From Granulicella aggregans (lineage in GTDB: Bacteria > Acidobacteriota > Terriglobia > Terriglobales > Acidobacteriaceae): 64,000 nucleotides of DNA. This document shows, in pieces, positions 44,289-52,300 of this stretch. The first letter of the stretch is position 1; the number at the start of each line of letters is the position of its first letter. The stretch is taken from positions 372,001 to 436,000 of the forward strand of contig NZ_JACHIP010000003.1 of assembly GCF_014203275.1 (NCBI RefSeq). Direction: 5' to 3'. The translations under genes and the position numbers were made by a program. The notes under the pieces were generated by a model. It was given only the letters and a program-made list of their open reading frames with translations. It was not told the DNA's origin and searched no databases.

Positions 44289-44352
44289 AAAGGTTCGGGC
44301 GGTTGAGGTGGCGTTGAGTCTCGCGGGGTCCTTCGCTTTGCTCAGGATGACG
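44289..44352. repeat. Right inverted repeat of the GIY-YIG unit
   Basis: This arm ends TTGCTCAGGATGAC and is the reverse-complement partner of 43856-43919, with about 11 differences in 64 bases. It lies between the GIY-YIG start codon and the tandem repeat at 44361. Confidence 0.75.
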
Positions 44353-44360
44353 GCAAGAAC

Positions 44361-44412
44361 AAACAACTGCAACAGCAAAAACAAACAACTGCAACAGCAA
44401 AAACAAACAACG
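44361..44412. repeat. 22-base tandem repeat, about 2.4 copies
   Basis: Two perfect copies of a 22-base, A-rich unit beginning CAAACAACTGCAACAGC occupy 44361-44382 and 44383-44404, followed by the first eight bases of a third. They lie just after the argF stop, next to the right arm of the GIY-YIG unit. The A-rich composition contrasts with the GC-rich surroundings. Confidence 0.9.
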
Positions 44413-44421
44413 AAGAGAGCT

Positions 44422-45522
44422 TTAGTTCCGCTTACGCGCCTGTATGCCACGGCTGCGGCTGTTGGAGATGCGCTTCGCTCCTCCAAGCAGCATCAGCAAA
44501 AGTGCCTTCTGCGCGTGCATGCGGTTTTCGGCTTGGTCGAAGACGACCGATTGCGGCCCATCGAGAACTGCGTCCGTCACTTCGGCGTTGCGATGGGCGG
44601 GCAGGCAGTGCATAAAGACGGCATCTGCCTGCGCGTGGGCCATCAGCGCTTCGTTGACCTGGTAGGGCTTGAAGATGGGGGCGCGTTTGGTGGCCTCGTG
44701 CTCGAAGCCCATACTGGTGCAGACGTCGGTGTAGACGGCGTCGGCGCCGGTGACGGCCTTGACGGGGTCACTCATCAGGGTGATGCTGCCGCCGGTCGAT
44801 TCGGCGATCTCGATGGACTTGTGGATGATGTCGAGCTTCGGCTGGAAGCCCTTGGGCGTCGCGACCGTGCAGTGCGTGCCGAGCTGCGCGGCGGTGAGCA
44901 TCAGCGAGTGGCAGACATTGTTGCCGTCGCCGACGTAGGTGAAGTGGAGGCCCTCGGCTGAGCCGAATTTTTCTTCGAGGGTGAAGAAGTCGGCGATGGC
45001 CTGGCAGGGGTGTTCTAGGTCCGAGAGGGCGTTGATGACGGGAATCTTCGAGCAGGCCGCCATCTCGGTGATGGTGTCGTGCGAGTAGGTGCGGAGGACC
45101 ATGATGGACATCCAGCGCTCGACGTTATGGGCCATGTCGGGGAGCGATTCGCGCTCGCCGAGCGGCGACTGCGTCTGGTCGACAAAGATGGCGTTGCCGC
45201 CGAGGGTGTTGATGGCGGTCTCGAAGGTGAGGCGGGTGCGCAGCGACGCCTTCTCGAAGAAGAGGACCATCTGGCGCGCGTCTAAAGCATGCCTGAAATC
45301 CTCAGGATGATTCTTAACGGCGTGGGCAAGCTCCATGATGGCAGCCATCTCCTGCACGGAGAGGTCTGCGATGGAGCAGAGGTCCCGACCGGCGAGGCGC
45401 TTGGCTGCTTCCGAGAATGCGGTGTCGGACTGGATACCGAGGGTGCTCGGAGCGGGGCGGGACATCAGGCCCTCTTCGTTGTCGATTGCCTTCTGGGAGA
45501 GAGCAGCGGTCTTGTTAGGCAT
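44422..45522 (-). CDS. argF: Ornithine carbamoyltransferase
   Basis: The 366-residue enzyme carbamoylates ornithine to citrulline. LFFEKASLRTRLTFETAINT holds the carbamoyl-phosphate site (SLRTR), NALSDLEHPCQAIADFFTLE the HPCQ motif, YTDVCTSMGFEHEATKR the ornithine-side DxxxSMG, and FMHCLPAHRNAEV the HCLPAHR motif. About 40 residues of poorly conserved N-terminus precede the fold, so ATG at residue 20 (MSRPAPST) is an alternative start. The chosen ATG overlaps argD by eight bases. Confidence 0.94.
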   Translation of the reverse strand: MPNKTAALSQKAIDNEEGLMSRPAPSTLGIQSDTAFSEAAKRLAGRDLCSIADLSVQEMAAIMELAHAVKNHPEDFRHALDARQMVLFFEKASLRTRLTFETAINTLGGNAIFVDQTQSPLGERESLPDMAHNVERWMSIMVLRTYSHDTITEMAACSKIPVINALSDLEHPCQAIADFFTLEEKFGSAEGLHFTYVGDGNNVCHSLMLTAAQLGTHCTVATPKGFQPKLDIIHKSIEIAESTGGSITLMSDPVKAVTGADAVYTDVCTSMGFEHEATKRAPIFKPYQVNEALMAHAQADAVFMHCLPAHRNAEVTDAVLDGPQSVVFDQAENRMHAQKALLLMLLGGAKRISNSRSRGIQARKRN

Positions 45523-46777
45523 GGGTGGTGTCTCCGGCCAGTACGGGGCTGGCTTGGTTACTCATGGGGTTCTCGTGAAGGGTGAAGAGTTCGTCGAGCG
45601 CGGCGATGGCGATGTCGACGTGCTGGGTTTCGAGGATGTACGGCGGCAGGAAGCGGAGAACCGTTTCGCTGGTGCGGTTGATGATGATCTTGCGCTCCAT
45701 GAGCTCGCGTGCGATGTCACCGGCGAGGGTGGCGTCGTCGAGTTCGACACCGATCATGAGGCCGAGGCCACGTACTTCAGTGATTGCTTCATGCGACTTC
45801 GCGAGGTCGTTTAGGCGGTCGATGAAGTATGTGCCTACTTTGGTTACATGTTCGAGAATGCCGTCGCGCTTGATGGTGTCGAGGACAGCGATGGCGGCGG
45901 AGAGAGCGAGAGGATTACCGCCGAATGTGGTCCCGTGCATGCCGGGGTGGAAAGCCTTGGCTGCCTCTTCGGTGCAGAGCATCGCGCCCATGGGGACACC
46001 GCCAGCGATGGGCTTGGCGATGGTGGTGACGTCGGGAAGCACGTTGTAGTGCTGGTAGGCGAACCACTTGCCGGTGCGTCCGATGCCGCATTGGATCTCA
46101 TCGGCGATGAGCAGGGCACCGGTGGAGTCGCAGAGTTCGCGAGCCGCAGTGAGGAACTCCTGCGAGACGGGATGGATGCCGCCTTCGCCCTGCACCGTTT
46201 CGATAAGGACGGCGCAGTAGTCGGAGGAGAAGGCGGCGCGGAGAGCGGCGACATCGTTAAATGGCACGAAGTCTACGGAGGGGATTAGGGGCGAAAATGG
46301 CTCGCGGTACTTGGCCTTGTGCGTGGTTGAGACCGAGCCCATGGTGCGGCCATGGAAGCTGTGTTCGAGCGCGAGGAACTTCGTGCCGATGTTGCGGCCC
46401 GCTTCGCGGAGATCGAGCGTGTGGGCGCGGGCAAGCTTCAGCGCGGCCTCCCATGCCTCGGTGCCGGAGTTGGTGAAGAAGACGCGGTCAAGGCCGCTGA
46501 TCTCGGTGAGACGGAGGGCGAGCGGGGCGGTGTGCTCATGGAAGAAGAGGTTCGAGGTGTGGAGGAGCTTCTTCGTCTGCGCGATGATGGCTTCTTCGAG
46601 CGCGGGATGTCCGTAGCCAAGCGCGGAGCATCCGATGCCGCTAAGCAGGTCGAGATACTCAACGCCGTTCTCATCCTGCAGATAGACGCCCTTGCCGCTG
46701 GTGAAGAGGTAAGGGTTGCGTTCGTAGGTGTTCAGCAGCAGCTTCTTTTCAGCGGCCTGCAGGGATTCAAGTTTCAT
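45515..46777 (-). CDS. argD: Acetylornithine aminotransferase
   Basis: This 420-residue PLP enzyme converts N-acetylglutamate semialdehyde to N-acetylornithine. The ATG at 46777 overlaps the argB TGA as ATGA; the longer reading frame upstream lies within argB and is not coding. FFTNSGTEAWEAALKLARAH, LALEHSFHGRTMGSVSTTHK, LLIADEIQCGIGRTGKWFAY and VTTIAKPIAGGVPMGAMLCT (PLP lysine) and HGTTFGGNPLALSAA are the class III aminotransferase motifs. Normal length. Confidence 0.95.
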   Translation of the reverse strand: MKLESLQAAEKKLLLNTYERNPYLFTSGKGVYLQDENGVEYLDLLSGIGCSALGYGHPALEEAIIAQTKKLLHTSNLFFHEHTAPLALRLTEISGLDRVFFTNSGTEAWEAALKLARAHTLDLREAGRNIGTKFLALEHSFHGRTMGSVSTTHKAKYREPFSPLIPSVDFVPFNDVAALRAAFSSDYCAVLIETVQGEGGIHPVSQEFLTAARELCDSTGALLIADEIQCGIGRTGKWFAYQHYNVLPDVTTIAKPIAGGVPMGAMLCTEEAAKAFHPGMHGTTFGGNPLALSAAIAVLDTIKRDGILEHVTKVGTYFIDRLNDLAKSHEAITEVRGLGLMIGVELDDATLAGDIARELMERKIIINRTSETVLRFLPPYILETQHVDIAIAALDELFTLHENPMSNQASPVLAGDTTHA

Positions 46778-47556
46778 GCGACCATCACCTCCGTACCTTC
46801 GTTGACGCGGGTTGATATGAGATCGGGCAAGAGTTGGGCGGACTCTGCAGGGAGTATGCGGACGCGCTTGACGCCGTGAGTGAGGGCGTCGCGGCAGGCG
46901 TGGAGCTTGGGCAGCATGCCACCGGTGATGACGGACGCAGCTTCCAGACCTGGGATCTCCGGCAGCTTGAGCCAACGCATGACTTCGCCGTCTGCACCTT
47001 TGACGCCGGGTACGTCGGTGAGGAAGACGAGGGCGTCGGCCTTGGTGGCAACGGCGCAGGCGGAGGCCATCTCGTCGGCGTTGATGTTGTAGTACTCGCC
47101 GTCGAAGCCGAGTGCGATGGAGGAGATGACGGGGACAGCGCCCATGGTCCAGATGGCGTCGAGCCAGCGCGGGTCAGTCGCTGCGATCTCGCCGACGAAG
47201 CCAAGGTCAGGAGTGGTGATCTTCTTGCGGGCGCGGAAGACGTGGCCGTCTCCGCCAGAGAGGCCGACGGCAGCGCAGCCATGCTGGCCGAGCGCGGCGA
47301 CGAGCGACTTGTTGACGCGGCCTGCGAGGACCATGAGGGCGGCGTCGCGGGTTTCGGCGTCGGTGACGCGGAGGCCGGAGATGAACTGGCTGACCTTGCC
47401 CATCTGGGCGAGGGTCTTGGTCAACTGCACACCGCCGCCGTGAACGACGGCGACCTGGTTGCCGTCGCCGACGAGTTCGGCGATAGCCTTGCCGCAGGAG
47501 TGAAGCAACGCTTTATCTTCGAGCGATGCTCCACCGAGCTTGACTACGTATTTCAA
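46774..47556 (-). CDS. argB: Acetylglutamate kinase
   Basis: This is a 260-residue amino-acid kinase (KYVVKLGGASLEDKALLHSC, VAVVHGGGVQLTKTLAQMGK, FISGLRVTDAETRDAALMVL, YYNINADEMASACAVATKAD, VFLTDVPGVKGADGEVMRWL). It phosphorylates N-acetylglutamate. TTG at 47556 overlaps the argC TGA as TTGA and has GGAGGG upstream. An extra start at 47586 would intrude on argC. It lacks the N-terminal helix used for arginine feedback in some homologues, so allosteric inhibition is uncertain. Confidence 0.94.
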   Translation of the reverse strand: MKYVVKLGGASLEDKALLHSCGKAIAELVGDGNQVAVVHGGGVQLTKTLAQMGKVSQFISGLRVTDAETRDAALMVLAGRVNKSLVAALGQHGCAAVGLSGGDGHVFRARKKITTPDLGFVGEIAATDPRWLDAIWTMGAVPVISSIALGFDGEYYNINADEMASACAVATKADALVFLTDVPGVKGADGEVMRWLKLPEIPGLEAASVITGGMLPKLHACRDALTHGVKRVRILPAESAQLLPDLISTRVNEGTEVMVA

Positions 47557-48668
47557 AGCAGGCCCTCCGCTTCGTTCCAACCACACATGAGGTTGAGGTT
47601 CTGGACGGCCTGACCGGCAGCGCCCTTGAGTAGATTATCGAGGCAGGAGACGATGACGAGGCGTTTGCCGCCGGGTTCAAGCTCGAAGCCGATGTCGCAA
47701 TAGTTCGTGCGAACGATGTACTGGATCTGGGGAAGATTGCCGTTGCCGCGCACGCGAACTAGCGGGCTGGTGGCGTAGCAGGCACGGAAGATCGACTCGA
47801 TCTTTTCGGGGTGCATGCTCTCGATCAGGCGGACGTAGATCGTGGAGAGTATCCCGCGCGGGATCGGCAGCAGATGCGGCGTGAACTGGATGTCCGAGGC
47901 GTCGAGGTGGAGCTGCTCGAGAAGCTCACCCGTGTGGCGATGGCCAAAGACGTTGTAGGCGGAGAGATTGTCGGCCGCGTACATGAAGTGTGTCTTCGCG
48001 GTCGCCGCTTTGCCTGCGCCGCTGATGCCCGACTTGGCGTCGCAGATGATACCGGGGGAGAGATCGACGATACCTGCCTCGAGCAGAGGCGCTAGGGCGA
48101 GGATGATCGACGTCGCGTAGCAGCCGGGGTTGGCGACGATACGGGCATCGCGAAGATCTTTCCGGTGGAGTTCGGGGCAGCCGTAGACGGCTTCTGCCTG
48201 TAGGTTCCGGGCGAGGTCGGGATTGGCGTCAGTCAACTTGTAGACGGCGCGGTTGGCATCGTCGTTCAGACGCCATGCGCCGCTGAGGTCGATGACGCGG
48301 ATGTTGCGGGCAATGGCCTCGGGCACCCACTCGCGAGACTGCTCGTGTGGCGTGGCTAGGAAGAGGACTTCGACGCCTTCATCGACAAGCCGATCCCAGG
48401 AGAAGGGAACTACTTCGGGCGAAGGGCCGCTGGTCGCGAGTTGCGGTTGTAGATCCGTGAGGTAGAGCTTCGCAGCATCTTCGCCAGGACGACCGAGGAA
48501 CGTTGGGGTGGTATCGGCTAGCTTCGGGTGGTGCAGGAGCAGCCGCGCAAGTTCGCCGCCGGCGTAGCCGCTGACACCAGCCACAGCAGTGCGAACGGTG
48601 CTGGGCACGGGAAGGTACTTTGCGTGAAGGCCGGATTCCTGGGGAGTGAGAACGGATATTTCAGCCAA
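47553..48668 (-). CDS. argC: N-acetyl-gamma-glutamyl-phosphate reductase
   Basis: This 371-residue NADPH-dependent reductase has VRTAVAGVSGYAGGELARLL (nucleotide loop), VLFLATPHEQSREWVPEAIA, VIDLSGAWRLND, IVANPGCYATSIILALAPLL (catalytic Cys), SGISGAGKAATAKTHFMYAA and YNVFGHRHTGELLEQL. About 25 residues precede the fold. The ATG overlaps the argR coding end by eight bases, so argR and argC are translationally linked. Confidence 0.95.
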   Translation of the reverse strand: MAEISVLTPQESGLHAKYLPVPSTVRTAVAGVSGYAGGELARLLLHHPKLADTTPTFLGRPGEDAAKLYLTDLQPQLATSGPSPEVVPFSWDRLVDEGVEVLFLATPHEQSREWVPEAIARNIRVIDLSGAWRLNDDANRAVYKLTDANPDLARNLQAEAVYGCPELHRKDLRDARIVANPGCYATSIILALAPLLEAGIVDLSPGIICDAKSGISGAGKAATAKTHFMYAADNLSAYNVFGHRHTGELLEQLHLDASDIQFTPHLLPIPRGILSTIYVRLIESMHPEKIESIFRACYATSPLVRVRGNGNLPQIQYIVRTNYCDIGFELEPGGKRLVIVSCLDNLLKGAAGQAVQNLNLMCGWNEAEGLL

Positions 48669-49098
48669 TGAGGACCTCGATTCTGGCCTTCAGCGTACGG
48701 GCCTGCTTTTCATCGGGACAGATGATAAGAACGGTGTCGTCTCCAGCGATGGTGCCGACGACCTCGGACCAGTCTTCGTAGTCGACCCCGGCGGCAACGG
48801 GTTGAGCGCTGCCAGTGGTGGTGATCAGGACTAGAAGGTTCGAGGCAAGACGGACTTCGAGACCGAAGCTGCGCAGGACCTCGCGGATGCCAGGGCCTTC
48901 GTCTTCTTCGGTGGAATTATTTGGCAGCGCATACCCGGAAGGCCCCTTTAATAGACGAAGTTCGTGTATATCTCGAGATAGGGTCGCCTGTGTGACGTGG
49001 AATCCGTGCCCCGCCAGCTTGATGCGCAGGTCGTCCTGATTGGTCACAGGGGTGTTGACCAGGAGTTCTCGGATCGCATTGTGGCGCTGCTGTTTCAT
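48661..49098 (-). CDS. argR: Arginine repressor ArgR
   Basis: The ATG at 49098 gives 145 residues, normal for ArgR, starting MKQQRHNAIRELLVNTPVTN; the longer in-frame stretch upstream covers the ARG boxes and is not likely translated. The N-terminal winged helix (GFHVTQATLSRDIHELRLLK) carries the SRD motif that binds ARG boxes. The C-terminal domain (LLVLITTTGSAQPVAAGVDY to EVVGTIAGDDTVLIICPD) binds arginine and hexamerises through GTIAGDDT. It heads the operon and should repress it when arginine is abundant. Confidence 0.94.
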   Translation of the reverse strand: MKQQRHNAIRELLVNTPVTNQDDLRIKLAGHGFHVTQATLSRDIHELRLLKGPSGYALPNNSTEEDEGPGIREVLRSFGLEVRLASNLLVLITTTGSAQPVAAGVDYEDWSEVVGTIAGDDTVLIICPDEKQARTLKARIEVLIG

Positions 49099-49198
49099 GA
49101 TCGGGTTGATCCTGCTCTGGATTCTGGGCCTTCTATCTGTTTCCTCTGATGTCTTCAGTGGAACGTCCGGCGATGAATGGTGAATGAACTCCCGGCGG

Positions 49199-49237
49199 AA
49201 TGTATAAAAATACATTTCTCATGTATAAATATACACA
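49199..49237. promoter_or_regulatory. Two ARG boxes (ArgR operator) between argR and gltB
   Basis: AATGTATAAAAATACATT (49199-49216) is a perfectly symmetrical ARG box. CATGTATAAATATACACA (49220-49237) is a second with one asymmetry. The 3-base spacing is the arrangement recognised by an ArgR hexamer in enterobacteria. They sit 101 bases upstream of argR and 90 bases upstream of the gltB ATG. Both directions could be controlled. This is the most AT-rich stretch of the neighbourhood. Confidence 0.85.
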
Positions 49238-49326
49238 TATCGAGCGGTGAGCGACTACGAATTTCAAAATTTAGAAGAGGGCTTCGGAGGAGGGATAGCT
49301 GTCGATTCCGAAGTAGTATTGACATT

Positions 49327-52300
49327 ATGGCCATCTCTACGCAAAACACTCAAAGCATGAGCCCCGAGCGGTCTTCCGGGAGTGTCGCATCGAACCTCGC
49401 TGTCGATTCGCTGCTGAGTCCGAAACGGACGGCGACGAAGTCCGGCGGGTCGCTGATTAATGGAGTGTATACGGGTAAGTCGCTCATTAATCCGATGTTC
49501 GATCACGACTCCTGCGGCGTGGGTTTTGTGGCAAGCGTGGACGCGGTGCCGACACACGAGATTTTGCAGCAGGCTTTGACGGCGCTTGGACGGCTCGCGC
49601 ATCGTGGCGCCGTGGCATCCGATGGCAAGAGCAGCGATGGTGTGGGCGTGACGGCGGCTGTACCCCGGGAGTTGTTGCTGCGCTCGACCGGCGTGACGCT
49701 GGCCGCGGACGCTACGCTGGGCCTTGGGATGCTGTTTCTCCCCGTGGAGGAGACGCGCGCCGAAGACGTGCTGACTCGTTGCCTGGAGTCGAACGATCTG
49801 AAGGTGCTTTGTTGGCGCGATGTGCCGATCTGTACGGATTGCCTCGGCGAGATTGCCCTGAGCACGATGCCGAAGATTCGCCAGGTTTTAGTGGCGAGCG
49901 CTGAGGGCATGAGCGACGAAAACATCGAACGCCGCCTCTACCTGGCGCGCAAGCAGTTTGAGAAGATTCACGAGCAGGACGAGATTACGGGATACATCTG
50001 TTCGCTGTCTTCGCGGACGGTTGTCTACAAAGCAATGTGTACCGGCACGCATCTTGCGGATTACTTTCCGGATCTGGCATCGCCTGACTTTGTGACCCCG
50101 TTTGCTCTGTTTCACCAGCGTTATGCGACAAACACGTTGCCCACATGGCATCGCGCACAGCCGGGGCGGACGCTGGCGCATAACGGCGAGATCAACACGG
50201 TGTGGGGCAACCGGGTGCGAATGACGGCGCGTGATTCCACGCTCCCGGTCGAGTGCAAGCCAGTACTTACGAAGGGTGGGACGGACTCAACCAGCCTCGA
50301 TGAAGCGGTAGAGTTGATCTCCATGAACGGCCGCACGCTCTCTGAAGCGGTACGCATGCTAATGCCTCCGGCGGCTGAAGGACATCAGCGGTCGATGTTC
50401 CTGCGCTACCACAGCGCTTGCGCGGAGCCGTGGGATGGTCCGGCTGCGATCGCCTTTACCGATGGGCATGTTGTCGGTGCCGCGTTGGACCGGAATGGAT
50501 TGCGCCCGTGCCGATTTGCGATCACCAGCGACGGTTTGGTGGTCGCTGGCTCCGAGGCTGGCCTTGTCGATCTCGACCCTGAGAAGGTGATCGAAAGCGG
50601 TCGTCTTGGACCGGGACAGATGCTCGTAGTCGATCTGGCGGCTGGAAAGGTCTATGACGATGAGGCGCTGCTCGATCTGTTTGATCGGGGTGCAACCTAC
50701 GCGCAGCTTGCCGAGATCTCGCCCCTCGCGGCACTGCCTTTGCACGACACTCCCGACAGTACGAAGTTGCTGGCGATGCAGCGTGGATTTGGCTACACGC
50801 GCGAAGACGTGAAGATGATCCTGCAGCCCATGGCTGTGGAGGGTAAGGACGCAGTCTGGTCGATGGGCGACGACACGCCGCTGGCATTCCTGGCACGTGC
50901 TCCCCGTCCGGTGTATGCATTCTTCCGGCAACGTTTCGCGCAGGTGACGAACCCGGCGATCGATCCGCTTCGCGAGGCTTGCGTAGTGTCGCTGGATACC
51001 CGGCTTGGCCCGTGGCCCCATCTTCTGGATAAAAATGCACCCTTGCCCGGCTTGAGCCTGAAGTCTCCGTTCCTTTCGTTGGGACAGGTGGAGTCGCTGC
51101 GGCGGGGCAAGTATCCGCATCTCGCAGATCTACGCTTCTCGGAATTGCCGTGCCTCTTTCCTCCATCTTCAAGCTTGCTCCAGGGACTTGACGCCGTCTG
51201 CACGAGGGCGATTGAACTGGTACGCGGCGGAACGAGGATTCTGCTGCTGACCGATCGAGGTGCGAGCGCGGAGGCATTGCCCGTTCCGATGGCAATGGCG
51301 ACGGGAGCGGTGCACCAGGCGCTGGTTGCCGCTGGACTGCGGACCCTTGCCGGACTAGCTGTTGAGGCGGGAGATTGCCGCGATATCCATCACGCGGCGG
51401 TCATTATCGGCTACGGGGCGGGGGCAGTTTGCCCGTGGCTGGCGCTAGAGACGGCGTTGAGCCTTGCACCGGCGGGCAGCGATGCGACGGCAGCCGAGGC
51501 CAGGATGTTGAAGTCGCTCGACGCTGGGCTGGCAAAAGTGATGTCGAAGATGGGCATCTCCGTGGTGGACAGCTACCGTGGGGCACACCTCTTCGATATC
51601 CTCGGTCTGCACTCTAGCGTCGTAGACCGCTGCTTCCCAAATACCCCGGCACCGCTTTCGGGGATTGGGTTCGCTGAGCTGGAAAAGCATCTTCGTGAGA
51701 CGTGGATTGTGGAATCTGCTCCGGTCGCCGCGCCGAGCGCGGACCTACCGGACTATGGCTGGGTACGCTTCCGGAAGACCGAGCGGGCGGAGCCTCATGC
51801 CTGGCAACCAGCTACGGTCAAGGCCTTGCAATCGGTAGTAGGCAGCGCGCGCGGAGTGGCGTTGTCGACCGACCCGGCTGCCGCGTTCGCTATCTACTCG
51901 AGAGATGTGATCGCTCGCGATCCCTCCGTGCTGCGCGACTTGCTGGAGATTCGTCCGGCCGGGGCGGAGCTACGGCTTGCGGACGTGCAGACGCCCGCGG
52001 ATCTGTGCAAGAAGTTCATCGCGAGCGCGATGTCGCTGGGTTCGCTAAGCCCGGAGGCGCATTCGACGATCACGATCGCCATGAATACGCTCGGTGGCCG
52101 GTCGAATACGGGCGAGGGCGGCGAAGATCGCGATGTCTACCGTTCGGAGCCTGTTGCGGCGAGCACGCCGGCTGGTTCCTCGCGGATGCAGATGCAGGCG
52201 GAGGGATCGGTTGCGGTCGCTGAGCCGGTGGTTGAGGCTCCTTCGGTTCAACATCTTCTGAATAACAAGATCAAGCAAGTCGCGTCAGGTCGTTTCGGCG

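Noticed and set aside
44422..45522. Possibility that argF is an N-acetyl- or N-succinylornithine carbamoyltransferase
   Set aside because: FEKASLRTR, HPCQ and HCLPAHR fit ordinary ornithine carbamoyltransferases, and argD/argB/argC/argA context is the usual pathway; not decisive, but no special motif supports the alternative.
46778..46975. N-terminal extension of argD
   Set aside because: Lies inside argB in another frame; the ATGA overlap at 46774-46777 gives a standard-length ArgD.
49177..49326. N-terminal extension of gltB from GTG 49177
   Set aside because: It would be translated through both ARG boxes and has no family similarity; ATG 49327 is preferred.
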